This document shows positions 54,938 through 63,170 of a stretch of 64,000 nt of DNA, one piece after another; position 1 is the first letter of the stretch; each line of letters begins with the position of its first letter. A program made the position numbers and the translations under genes. The stretch lies in the NCBI GenBank assembly GCA_963770865.1, contig CAVYRD010000008.1:62001-126000 (forward strand). The letters run 5' to 3'. This stretch comes from Miltoncostaea sp963770865 (GTDB lineage Bacteria; Actinomycetota; Thermoleophilia; Miltoncostaeales; Miltoncostaeaceae). The notes under the pieces were generated by a model. The model worked only from the letters and a program-made list of their open reading frames with translations, did no database searches and was not told where the DNA came from.

Positions 54938-55393
54938 TCAGGCGGCGAGGCCGGGCCGGCGCGCGACGCGGCGGGTGGCGAGCTCGTCGAGCTCGGCCCC
55001 CTCCTGCCGGAGTCCCTCGACCCGGTGGCGCTCCAGCGCGCTCGCCCGCAGCTGGGTCAGCGCTTCGCGGTCCTGGCTGGCGCGGACCAGCTCGGCCCGG
55101 CGCTCGCCGGCGACCGCCGCGAGCCCCTCGACCGTGGCCCGCTCGTGGGCGGCGCGGGCGCGCAGAAGGGCGAGCCCCTCGTGACCGGAGCGCAGCGCGC
55201 CGAGCTCCGCCGCGCCGTCCATCATCTCCCGCAGAGAGGCCAGGGCCCGCTCGACGGCCCGCTCGGCCGCGGTCGCGCGCTCCTGCTGGGCGGCCACGGC
55301 GGCCATCGCCTGGGCCAGCTCCTGCTTCATCAGGTCCTCGCGCCGGGTGCGATGGTCGAGCACCTGCTCGAGACGGAAGCGGAAGGCCTTCAC
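54938..55393 (-). CDS. fliJ: flagellar export chaperone FliJ
   Basis: 151 residues, almost all alpha-helical coiled coil: KAFRFRLEQVLDHRTRREDLM, then heptad-rich Ala/Glu/Arg sequence. Stalk of the FliH-FliI ATPase. GTG 55393 is chosen because the -10 GCCGATAG lies seven bases upstream; an in-frame extension would include the promoter. Heads the fliJ-fliK-flgD-flgE group, separated from fliI by acuC and the CBS gene. Confidence 0.9.
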   Translation of the reverse strand: MKAFRFRLEQVLDHRTRREDLMKQELAQAMAAVAAQQERATAAERAVERALASLREMMDGAAELGALRSGHEGLALLRARAAHERATVEGLAAVAGERRAELVRASQDREALTQLRASALERHRVEGLRQEGAELDELATRRVARRPGLAA

Positions 55394-55400
55394 CCCACCG

Positions 55401-55427
55401 CTATCGGCGGATGGCCGTGATCCTTGA
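55401..55427 (-). promoter_or_regulatory. sigma-28-type promoter of fliJ-fliK-flgD-flgE
   Basis: Minus strand: TCAA, 15 bases, GCCGATAG, seven bases to GTG 55393. Leaderless layout. Confidence 0.7.
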
Positions 55428-55516
55428 CCGGGTCGATCGGACCGGGGCGACGCCGCCCGGCCGTCAGGCGATCGGACTCGCGAAGAGGCCCCCAGGGCCG
55501 CGGCGGGGCCGCGGCG

Positions 55517-55532
55517 GGCCCCGCGCGGGGCC
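55517..55532 (-). terminator. palindromic hairpin behind the CBS gene
   Basis: GGCCCCGCGCGGGGCC is a perfect 16-base palindrome five bases behind the stop of the CBS gene. Confidence 0.45.
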
Positions 55533-55536
55533 TGCG

Positions 55537-55944
55537 TCAGGCGGTGGTTGACCCCGCGGCCGTCCGCGACTCCGCGAAGCCGCCCACCCGGACGACGTCG
55601 CGCATCGACAGGATGCCCACCAGATCGCATCCCTGGAACACCAGGACGTGGCGCACGCCGTGCTTCACCATCACCGTCGCGGCGTCGCCGATCGGCCAGT
55701 CCGGCGCGGCCGCCACGATCTCACCGGTCATGTGGTCCTCCACGACGACGCCGGCCGGGTCGAGGCCGGCGGCGACCGCTCTCAGCAGGTCGCGCTCGGT
55801 GACGACGGCGGGCCCCTGGAGGGTCCCGTCGAGCACGACCGCGGCGCCGGTCTTGTTCGCGACCATGCGCTTCGCGGCCTGCTGGAGGGTGTGCTGGGGG
55901 CCCACGATCGCGCTGATGGGGCTCATCGCGTCCTTCACCCTCAT
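55537..55944 (-). CDS. CBS-domain pair protein
   Basis: 135 residues, two CBS motifs: MRVKDAMSPISAIVGPQHTL to GPAVVTERDLLRAVA (1-58), and VEDHMTGEIVAAAPDWPIG to LVGILSMRDVVRVGG (68-122). Such stand-alone pairs bind adenine nucleotides and regulate partners. The partner is unknown. The ATG follows GAGGAGAGG. Located between the two halves of the fli cluster. Confidence 0.9.
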   Translation of the reverse strand: MRVKDAMSPISAIVGPQHTLQQAAKRMVANKTGAAVVLDGTLQGPAVVTERDLLRAVAAGLDPAGVVVEDHMTGEIVAAAPDWPIGDAATVMVKHGVRHVLVFQGCDLVGILSMRDVVRVGGFAESRTAAGSTTA

Positions 55945-56022
55945 GGCGCCTCTCCTCGTTACGATTGTTGCTAAGTCGGGAGTCTGACATGCCGTCCAGG
56001 GGGCTGCAACCGGCCCCGTGGA

Positions 56023-56028
56023 TAGGAT
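56023..56028 (+). promoter_or_regulatory. leaderless -10 element of acuC
   Basis: TAGGAT ends five bases before ATG 56034. It rules out earlier in-frame start codons. Confidence 0.6.
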
Positions 56029-56033
56029 GGGGC

Positions 56034-57194
56034 ATGGCCCCCGCCACGGCGTTCGTCTACGGCCCGCACCTTCAGGCCTACAACCCGAGCGAGGACGCCG
56101 AGCGCCCGCTGCGGCGCGAGCTCGGCATCGAGCTGCTGCGCGCCTACGGCCTGCTCGACCACCCGGACGTGACCTGCATCGTCCCGCGCCTGGCCACCGA
56201 CGCGGAGCTGATGGGCGTCCACGATCCGCGCTACATCGAGGCCGTCAAGCGCTACAGCGACGACCCCGCGCTGGCGGCCGAGGAGGAGGCCCGCGGCTGG
56301 GGCTTCCACGACGGCGACACCGTCGCCCGGCCCGGCATGCACGAGGCCGCGGCGGCCGCCGCCGGGTCGGCGCTCACCGGCGCCCTGGAGATCTGGGAGG
56401 GCAGGGCGCTGCAGGCGTTCTGCCCCGCGCCCGCAGGCCTGCACCACGCGATGGCCAACCGTGCGTCGGGGATGTGCATCTACAACGACGCGGCCGTCGC
56501 GATCCGGGCCCTACTGGAGCGCGGCGCCGAGCGCATCGCCTACATCGACGTGGACGCCCACCACGGCAACGGCGTCCAGTGGATCTTCTACGAGGACCCG
56601 CGCGTGCTGACGTGCTCGGTCCACGAGAGCGGCCGCTACCTCTACCCCGGCACCGGCGGCCTGGCCGAGCGCGGCGTCGGCGCCGGCGAGGGCGCGTCGC
56701 TCAACGTGCCGCTGCCCCCCTACGCCGGCAACGCCTCGTACATGTCGGCGCTCGAGGACGTCATCGCCCCGGCCGTGCGCCGCTTCCGCCCCGACGTCGT
56801 GGTCACGATGACCGGCGTTGACCCGCACCACACCGACCCGATGGCCCACCTCCAGGTGACGACCTCGGCCTTCCCGCGCCTCAATGCGGCGCTGCGCGAC
56901 CTGGCCTTCGACGCCGCGCAGGGGCGCTGGCTGGTGGTGACCGGCGGCGGCTACAACATCGACCTGCTGGCCCGGCTCTGGGCGATGCTCCTGGCCCAGA
57001 TGCTCGAGGTGGAGCTGCCCGAGGAGGTCCCGGCCGACTGGCTCGCCCTGGCCCGTGAGCGCGGCGGCCGCGAGTTCACGCCCACCCTCTCCGGCGACAC
57101 CCCTCTCGCCGTGGACGAGGCGATGATCGCCCAGGCCGAGGCCCAGGCGTTCGAGACGATCGCCGCGGCGCGCGAGCTGCACGGCCTGCGCTGA
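56034..57194 (+). CDS. acuC: AcuC-type class I histone deacetylase-family protein
   Basis: 386 residues. Zinc-hydrolase fold with GLHHAMANRASGMCIYND, the metal site YIDVDAHHGNGVQ (about 174-186), CSVHESGRYLYPGTG, the second metal region MTGVDPHHTDPMAHL and GGGYNID. AcuC removes acyl groups from lysine, for example on acetyl-CoA synthetase. Here DPHH stands where many relatives have DA-rich sequence, so specificity may differ. Plus strand, between fliI and the CBS gene. Confidence 0.88.
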   Translation: MAPATAFVYGPHLQAYNPSEDAERPLRRELGIELLRAYGLLDHPDVTCIVPRLATDAELMGVHDPRYIEAVKRYSDDPALAAEEEARGWGFHDGDTVARPGMHEAAAAAAGSALTGALEIWEGRALQAFCPAPAGLHHAMANRASGMCIYNDAAVAIRALLERGAERIAYIDVDAHHGNGVQWIFYEDPRVLTCSVHESGRYLYPGTGGLAERGVGAGEGASLNVPLPPYAGNASYMSALEDVIAPAVRRFRPDVVVTMTGVDPHHTDPMAHLQVTTSAFPRLNAALRDLAFDAAQGRWLVVTGGGYNIDLLARLWAMLLAQMLEVELPEEVPADWLALARERGGREFTPTLSGDTPLAVDEAMIAQAEAQAFETIAAARELHGLR

Positions 57195-57216
57195 CGGGCG
57201 ACCGGCGGGACCATCG

Positions 57217-57244
57217 GGAGGGCGAGGAGCCCCCGGTGCCCTCC
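57217..57244. terminator. possible terminator between acuC and fliI
   Basis: GGAGGGC and GCCCTCC are separated by 14 bases in the 52-base gap between the convergent acuC and fliI genes. The stem is short and the loop is long. Confidence 0.3.
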
Positions 57245-57246
57245 GG

Positions 57247-58668
57247 CTAGGCCGGCACCACCTGCACGCCGGGCGGCAGCGGGTCGAACGCGCCGGTCAG
57301 GCCCGTCCCCGGGCCGGGCGGCGGGACGTCGTCGATCACCGGGCCGGACGATCCGGCCAGCGCCAGCAGGCGCCCGAGCGCCTCGTCGCGCGAGTACGGG
57401 TCGCCGACGCCCTGGCGCAGGAAGGACTCGATGTCCTCGAGCTTGGCCCGCGCCTCGTCAACACGGGGGTCGGACCCCGGGATGTAGGCGCCGATCGCGA
57501 TCAGGTCCTCGGCCCGGCGGTGGGCGGCCATCAGGCCTCGCAGCCGCCCGCCGGCCTCCTGGTGCTCCGCGGACAGCAGCTGCGGGGTGAGCCGCGACAC
57601 GGACTGCAGGACGTCGATGGCCGGGTAGTGGTGGCGGTGGGCCAGCTCGCGCGAGAGCACGATGTGGCCGTCGAGGATCGAGCGGACGGCGTCGGCCACG
57701 GGCTCGTTCATGTCGTCGCCCTCCACCAGCACGGTGTAGAGCGCGGTGATCGAGCCGACCGGCGCGGTGCCGGCGCGCTCCAGCAGGCGCGGCAGGAGCT
57801 GGAAGACCGACGGGGTGTAGCCGCGGGTGGCCGGCGGCTCGCCGATGGCGAGGCCCATCTCGCGCTGGGCCGTGGCCAGGCGCGTCACCGAGTCCATCAT
57901 CAGCAGCACGTCGGCGCCCTGGTCGCGGAAGAACTCGGCGATCGTGGTGGCGACGAAGGCGGCCTTGATGCGCACCAGCGCGGGCTGGTCGGAGGTCGCG
58001 ACCACGACGACGCTGCGGGCGAGGCCCTCGGGGCCGAGGTCGTGCTCGATGAACTCGCGCACCTCGCGGCCGCGCTCGCCGACGAGGGCGATGACGTTGA
58101 CGTCGGCGCTCGTGCCGCGGGCCATCATCCCCATCAGGGTGCTCTTGCCGACGCCCGAGCCGGCGAAGATGCCCATGCGCTGGCCGCGCCCGCAGGGCAT
58201 GAGCGCGTCGATGGCGCGGACGCCGAGCGGCAGGGGCGTGCGGATGGTGGGGCGCCCGAGCACGTCGGGCGGGGGCGCGTCGATGTCCCGGCGCGCCTCG
58301 ACGACCGGTGGGGCCAGGCCGTCGATGGGGCGGCCGAGGCCGTCGAGCACGCGGCCGAGCAGGCCGGCGCCGAGGTCCACGCGCACGGCGTGGCCGGTGG
58401 CGATGACCGTCTGGCCGGGGCCGACGCCGGCGGCGTCGCCCAGCGGCATCAGGAGCGTGCGCCCCTCGCGGAAGCCCACCACCTCGGCCTGCAACGGCGC
58501 CCGCTGCCCGCCGCGGGTGCCGGGCACGAGGATCTCGCAGCGCTCGCCGACGCGCGCCTCGGGTCCACGGCTCTCGACCACCAGGCCGATCAGCTCCGAG
58601 ACGCGGCCGTTGAGCCGGTAGGGGTCGAGCCAGCGCAGGCGCTCGCGCGCCGGGGCGAGGTCGACCAT
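57247..58668 (-). CDS. fliI: flagellar export ATPase FliI
   Basis: 473 residues. Walker A GSGVGKS (170-176), Walker B VLLMMDSVTRLA, and the family signature PATRGYTPSVFQLLPRLLERAG. An N-terminal beta-barrel (about 18-100) is followed by the F1-beta-like core. The C-terminal 30 residues are Pro/Gly-rich and extend past the usual end. The ATG shares one base with the fliH stop (TGATG). Confidence 0.96.
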   Translation of the reverse strand: MVDLAPARERLRWLDPYRLNGRVSELIGLVVESRGPEARVGERCEILVPGTRGGQRAPLQAEVVGFREGRTLLMPLGDAAGVGPGQTVIATGHAVRVDLGAGLLGRVLDGLGRPIDGLAPPVVEARRDIDAPPPDVLGRPTIRTPLPLGVRAIDALMPCGRGQRMGIFAGSGVGKSTLMGMMARGTSADVNVIALVGERGREVREFIEHDLGPEGLARSVVVVATSDQPALVRIKAAFVATTIAEFFRDQGADVLLMMDSVTRLATAQREMGLAIGEPPATRGYTPSVFQLLPRLLERAGTAPVGSITALYTVLVEGDDMNEPVADAVRSILDGHIVLSRELAHRHHYPAIDVLQSVSRLTPQLLSAEHQEAGGRLRGLMAAHRRAEDLIAIGAYIPGSDPRVDEARAKLEDIESFLRQGVGDPYSRDEALGRLLALAGSSGPVIDDVPPPGPGTGLTGAFDPLPPGVQVVPA

Positions 58669-59348
58669 CAGGCGGGCGGGGGCACGAGGCCCTCGTCCGG
58701 CGGCGCCGCCAGGGCCTCGAGGATGCGGCCGAGCTGGCTCTCGAAGGTGGCGTCCACGTCGCCGGCGGTGGTCTCGAGCACGCACGAGCCCGGCGTCACG
58801 CGCGGGTCGTCGACGACCTCGAAGCTCTGGATGCCGCCCATCTGCTGCAGGATCGCGGGGGCCGCCTCGCGGCAGGCCGCGAGGTCCGCAGGGCTCACCC
58901 GCGCCACCAGGCGCGAGCGGTCGGCGGCGCGGCGGATGGCGCCGCGCAGCACGTCGGCGACGCGCTCGGGCCGCGCGGCCACCTCGGCGCGCACCAGGCG
59001 GGCGGCGATCTCCACCGACAGCGCGGTGGCCTCGCGCACCGCCGAGTCCTCGAGCGCCGCGCGCCGCTCGTCGAGCCCGCGGGCCATCTCGCCGAGGGCG
59101 GCGAGCGCCTCGGCCACGGCCGCGTGCGCCTCGGCGCGCCCCTGGGCGAAGCCCTCGTCGCGCGCGGCCTGCAGGACGGCGTCGGCCTCCTGCACCGCGG
59201 TCACGCGGACGGCCTCGGCGTCATCGTGGGCCAGCGCCATGACGCCCTCGGGCGTGGTCGGCTCCGGCCGCGGCACGATGCGCTCGCGCAGCGGCACGGA
59301 CACGCTCTCCTCCGAGAGCGCGGCGCCCCGCAGCAGCGCGCTACGCAA
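58668..59348 (-). CDS. fliH: flagellar export stator protein FliH
   Basis: 226 residues. A variable N-terminus is followed by a long helix with small-residue repeats (ARDEGFAQGRAEAHAAVAEALAALGEMARGL, about 62-95). The C-terminal V-ATPase E-like domain carries FEVVDDPRVTPGSCVLETTAGDVDATFESQL. Regulates FliI. The start is a TTG lying eight bases inside the end of fliG. Confidence 0.88.
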   Translation of the reverse strand: MRSALLRGAALSEESVSVPLRERIVPRPEPTTPEGVMALAHDDAEAVRVTAVQEADAVLQAARDEGFAQGRAEAHAAVAEALAALGEMARGLDERRAALEDSAVREATALSVEIAARLVRAEVAARPERVADVLRGAIRRAADRSRLVARVSPADLAACREAAPAILQQMGGIQSFEVVDDPRVTPGSCVLETTAGDVDATFESQLGRILEALAAPPDEGLVPPPA

Positions 59349-60348
59349 CGAGCTGGTCCTCGCCGCCGCGGATGATGACGATGGTGCCCGCCTCCTCGAG
59401 GCGGCGGATGACCGCGACGACCTTCTGCTGGGCCTCCTCCACCTGCTTCAAGCGGACGGGGCCCATGAACTCGAGCTCCTCCTTGATGTTGGTGGCGGCG
59501 CGCTCGCTCATGTTGCGGAAGATGGCGTCCTGGACCTCGGCGCCCACGCCCTTGAGCGCGATGCTGAGCTCCTTGGTGTCCACCTCGCGCAGGACCTGCT
59601 GGATGCTGCGGTCGTCGAGCACCACGATGTCCTCGAACAGGAACATCATGCGGCGGACCTCGTCGGCCAGCTCGGGGTTCTGCTCCTCGAGGGTCTCGAC
59701 GATCGTGCGCTCGGTGGTGCGGTCGACCTGGTTGAGGAGGTCGACCAGCGAGCGCAGGCCGCCGGCCGAGGTGAAGTCCTGGGTGATGACGCTCGAGAGC
59801 TTGCGCTCGAGCACGCGCTCGATCTCCCGGATGACCTCCGGCGCGGTGCGGTCCATCAGCGCGATTCGCATGGCCACGTCGGCCTGGACGTCGTCGGGCA
59901 ACGAGCTCACGACCTGCGCGCCCGTCTCGGCCGGCAGGTAGGCGAGGATCAGGGCGATCGTCTGCGGGTGCTCGTTGGCGATCACGTTCAGGATCTGCGA
60001 GGCCTCGGTGCGGCGCAGGAACTCGAACGGGCTCACATGGATGGAGCTCGACAGGCGGGACATGACCTCGTTGGCGCGGTGCTCGCCGAGGGCCTTCTGC
60101 AGGATGTCGCGGGCGTACTCGAGGCCGCCCTCGGCGATGTACTCCTGCGCGACGGCGACCTCGTAGAACTCCTCGACCACGGACTGCTTCTTGTCCTGCG
60201 AGATGTGGCCCATGCCGGCGATCTCCAGCGTGAGTTCGTCGATCTCCTCCGGGCGCAGGTGCTTGAAGACCTCCGCCGAGGCGTCGGTGCCGAGGCTCAC
60301 CAGCAGGATCGCCGCCTTCTGGCGCCCGCTCATCGTTCCCGAGCCCAT
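59341..60348 (-). CDS. fliG: flagellar motor switch protein FliG
   Basis: 335 residues, three armadillo-like domains. N-terminal RQKAAILLVSLGTDASAEVFKHL contacts FliF, the middle EHPQTIALILAYLP binds FliM, and the C-terminal MFLFEDIVVLDDRSIQQVLREVD holds the torque helix with its charged residues. Four bases separate it from fliF. Confidence 0.97.
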   Translation of the reverse strand: MGSGTMSGRQKAAILLVSLGTDASAEVFKHLRPEEIDELTLEIAGMGHISQDKKQSVVEEFYEVAVAQEYIAEGGLEYARDILQKALGEHRANEVMSRLSSSIHVSPFEFLRRTEASQILNVIANEHPQTIALILAYLPAETGAQVVSSLPDDVQADVAMRIALMDRTAPEVIREIERVLERKLSSVITQDFTSAGGLRSLVDLLNQVDRTTERTIVETLEEQNPELADEVRRMMFLFEDIVVLDDRSIQQVLREVDTKELSIALKGVGAEVQDAIFRNMSERAATNIKEELEFMGPVRLKQVEEAQQKVVAVIRRLEEAGTIVIIRGGEDQLVA

Positions 60349-60352
60349 GGGA

Positions 60353-61933
60353 CTACCTGTTCTCGAGGAGCCAGCCGCGCAGCAGCTGGGCGACGTCGTC
60401 GGGCTTGCGCTTGGCCAGGTCCTCCATCTGCGCCTCGATCGGGCTCTTGCGCTGGCCCTCGAGCTGACGCACCGGCGCGCCGCCGGGCAGCTCGGAGACC
60501 GGCACCGGGCCGCGCTTGAGCAGCTCCGGCAGGGCCTTCTCGAGGTCGGACTGGCGGCCCCGCAGGGACTTGCGGGCGAAGAAGGCCAGCATCAGCAGGC
60601 CGACGAGTGCCGCTGCGGTCTTGGCGAGGCCCATGATGTCCATGCCGCCGCCCGCCGAGGCGGTGCCGCTCTTGGCGGCCTTCTCGGCCGCCGCGGCGGC
60701 CGTGACGGCGGTGCCGTTGGCGGCGAACGGGACGGCCTGGACGCTCACCACGTCGCCGCGCTTGGCGTCGTAGCCGACGGCGGCCTGGATGAGCGCGGGC
60801 AGCGAGCTCTGGACCGCGGCCGGCACCTCGTCGCTGATCTGGACGGCGACCGACTGGCTCACGACGGCGCCCGGCGTCTGCTCGACCTGCGAGCGGATGC
60901 GGTCCACGCCGTTCGTGGTCGTGTCGGTGTCCTTGCTGTACTTGGTGGTGCCGCTGCCGCTGGTCGTGGCCGGGAAGGTGTTGCCGGCCGGCGTGTTGGC
61001 GGAGGTGCCCGTCGCCGCGCCGCTGCCGCCGCCGGTCGAGTCGAGCTTCTCCTTGCTGGTGTCGGTCTGCAGCGGGACGACCTTCGTCTTGTCGGGGAAG
61101 GTCTCGCTGTCGGTGGTGACCTTGTCCAGGTTCAGGTTGGCGCGCACCTGGGTGACGGCCATGCCCGGGCCGAGGGTCGCGGCGAGCATCGCGTCGAGCT
61201 TGCTCTGCAGGCTGCGCTCGTAGGCGCCCTCGATCGTCATGCGCTCGTTGGCCGCGCCGACGCCGGCGGACGCGTCGTCGGAGCCCTTCAGGATGTTGCC
61301 CTGGGAGTCGGTGATCGTGACGCCGGAGGACTTCAGCCCGGGCACCGAGCCCGCGACGAGCTTCATGATGCCCTCGACCTGGCCCGAGTCGAGCTGCTGG
61401 CCGAGCTTCATGGTCAGCACGACGGCCGCGGTGGTGGGCTGCTGGTCGTCGGTGAACAGCTGCTCCTGCGGCATCGCGATGTTGACCGTGGCCGACTGGA
61501 CCGGGTCGAGGCGCTGGATGGCGCGCACGAGCTCGCCCTCGGTGGCGCGCACCAGGTTCACCCGGTTGGTGAAGTCGGTGGCCCCGAGGTTGCTCTTGTC
61601 GAAGATCTCGTTGCCCACGACGGCGCCGCCGTCGAGGACGCCCGAGCCCGCGAGGTCGATCCGCGCCTTGTCCACCTCGCTGGAGGGCACCTGGATGGTG
61701 CTGCCCCCGTTGGTGAGCTTGTAGCGGATGCCCAGCGAGTCGAGCTGCTTGGTGATGGCCGATGCGTCGCTGGCCGAGGCCGGCGTCGCGAGGGTCGCGT
61801 AGCTGTCGGACCCCGAGAACTTCATCAGGACGACGATGCCCACCAGGAAGATGACCGCGGCCCCGATGATCAGGCGGCGGCTGGGGCCGGTGAGGCCCTC
61901 CCAGAATCCCGTGACGTTCCCGAGCGCGCCCAT
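60353..61933 (-). CDS. fliF: flagellar MS-ring protein FliF
   Basis: 526 residues. Two membrane helices (about 20-38, LIIGAAVIFLVGIVVLM; and near 435, ILGLAKTAAALVGLLMLAFF). Between them lie ring-building domains with YATLATPASASDASAITKQL, NLVRATEGELVRAI, VNIAMPQEQLF and AMLAATLGPGMAVTQVRANLN. The C-terminus (EAQMEDLAKRKPDDVAQLLRGWL) binds FliG. Confidence 0.96.
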   Translation of the reverse strand: MGALGNVTGFWEGLTGPSRRLIIGAAVIFLVGIVVLMKFSGSDSYATLATPASASDASAITKQLDSLGIRYKLTNGGSTIQVPSSEVDKARIDLAGSGVLDGGAVVGNEIFDKSNLGATDFTNRVNLVRATEGELVRAIQRLDPVQSATVNIAMPQEQLFTDDQQPTTAAVVLTMKLGQQLDSGQVEGIMKLVAGSVPGLKSSGVTITDSQGNILKGSDDASAGVGAANERMTIEGAYERSLQSKLDAMLAATLGPGMAVTQVRANLNLDKVTTDSETFPDKTKVVPLQTDTSKEKLDSTGGGSGAATGTSANTPAGNTFPATTSGSGTTKYSKDTDTTTNGVDRIRSQVEQTPGAVVSQSVAVQISDEVPAAVQSSLPALIQAAVGYDAKRGDVVSVQAVPFAANGTAVTAAAAAEKAAKSGTASAGGGMDIMGLAKTAAALVGLLMLAFFARKSLRGRQSDLEKALPELLKRGPVPVSELPGGAPVRQLEGQRKSPIEAQMEDLAKRKPDDVAQLLRGWLLENR

Positions 61934-61936
61934 GCC

Positions 61937-62266
61937 CTAGACGCTCATCCGGGAGAGTTCCTGCCAGCCCTCGACCAGCTTGTTTCGCACCTGCACGGCG
62001 GTGTTGAAGGCGAGGTCCGCCTTCTCCACGGCCACCAGGGCGACGGTCGGGTCGGCGAGGCCGCCGGTGGCGGCCTGCTCGGAGAGGCGCTCCGAGCCGA
62101 CGAGCTGGCCGTTCAGGCCCGAGACGGCGTTCGAGAGCATGCCGGCGAAGCCGCCCGCGGCGTCCGCCGCCGGCGTCTCGGAGCCGGCCGCGGCGCCCGC
62201 GCCGAGGCCGCCGATCGGGCCGAACGGCATGGCCGGAAGCGGTGCGATCGGGCCGAGCGGCGTCAC
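61937..62266 (-). CDS. fliE: flagellar MS-ring/rod adapter FliE
   Basis: 109 residues. A Pro/Gly/Ala-rich N-terminus is followed by the FliE core: FAGMLSNAVSGLNGQLVGSE, VALVAVEKADLAFNTAVQVRNKLVEGWQELSRM. Links the MS ring to the rod. The start overlaps the flgC stop by four bases. Confidence 0.94.
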   Translation of the reverse strand: MTPLGPIAPLPAMPFGPIGGLGAGAAAGSETPAADAAGGFAGMLSNAVSGLNGQLVGSERLSEQAATGGLADPTVALVAVEKADLAFNTAVQVRNKLVEGWQELSRMSV

Positions 62267-62712
62267 GAGATGATCCTCAGGGCGTCCTTGGCCATCGACT
62301 TGGTGGCCTCGAAGGCGGTCACGTTGGCCTCGAAGGCGCGGGTGGCGGCGACCATGTCGGTCATCTCGACCACGGCGTCCACGTTCGGCTTGGTGACGTA
62401 TCCCTTGGAGTCGGCGTCCGGGTTGCCCGGCTCGTAGACCCGCCGCAGGGGCGTCTGGTCCTCGACGATGCCGGTCACGTTGACGCCGTGCATGTCGGCG
62501 GCGCCGGCCGTGCTCTCGATGCCCGCCGGGCGCGGCAGCGCGAACTGGGCGCCGCCCGGGGCGGGCGCGAACTCGACCACCTTGCGGCGGTAGGCGTCGC
62601 CGACGCCCTTGGTGCTGTCGGCGTTCGCCAGGTTGTTGGCGATCACATCCATGCGGAGACGCTCTGCGGCCAGGCCTGTGGCGCTGATCCCGAGCGCGGC
62701 GTACATGCCCAT
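62263..62712 (-). CDS. flgC: flagellar proximal rod protein FlgC
   Basis: 149 residues. ALGISATGLAAERLRMDVIANNLANADS at the N-terminus, VNVTGIVEDQTPLRRVYEPGNPDAD in the middle, and DAVVEMTDMVAATRAFEANVTAFEATK at the C-terminus, the standard FlgC layout. Confidence 0.96.
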   Translation of the reverse strand: MGMYAALGISATGLAAERLRMDVIANNLANADSTKGVGDAYRRKVVEFAPAPGGAQFALPRPAGIESTAGAADMHGVNVTGIVEDQTPLRRVYEPGNPDADSKGYVTKPNVDAVVEMTDMVAATRAFEANVTAFEATKSMAKDALRIIS

Positions 62713-62756
62713 CTGTGAGCTCCTCGCCGTCGAGTGATGGAAGGGGACGGGGCGGC

Positions 62757-63170
62757 CTAGCGGCCGGTGATGGCCGTCATGAACTGCCCGAAGCGCTTGT
62801 CCAGCAGCGACACGACCGTCTGGTGGGCGAGCGAGTTGGCCGAGAGCTTGGCCATCTCGTCGTCCGGGTTGACGTTCGAGCCGTCCACGCGCACGGTGGT
62901 GGTGTTGACCGACGACACGGCCGGGGCGACCTCGTCCACGTTGCTGCTCACGCCGGTGTCGAACTGGTTCATCAGCGCGCCGGGGCCGGCCGCCAGGCGC
63001 GCACGGTCCTTCTGCACGGCCTCGGCGAGCGCGCCCTCGAAGGAGACGTCCATGCGCTTGTAGCCGGGGGTCTCCGCGTTGGCGATGTTGTTCGCGATGG
63101 CGGTGTTGCGGGCGTTGAGGCCGGCCAGCGAGGTCGTGAGGACCTCGGTCGTCAGGTCGTCCGGGAACAT
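62757..63170 (-). CDS. flgB: flagellar proximal rod protein FlgB
   Basis: 137 residues. LAGLNARNTAIANNIANAETPGYKRMDVSFE (about 16-46) and VNPDDEMAKLSANSLAHQTVVSLLDKRFGQF (about 100-130). The ATG shares one base with the stop of the HDOD gene (TGATG), so the rod genes are coupled to it. Confidence 0.95.
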   Translation of the reverse strand: MFPDDLTTEVLTTSLAGLNARNTAIANNIANAETPGYKRMDVSFEGALAEAVQKDRARLAAGPGALMNQFDTGVSSNVDEVAPAVSSVNTTTVRVDGSNVNPDDEMAKLSANSLAHQTVVSLLDKRFGQFMTAITGR

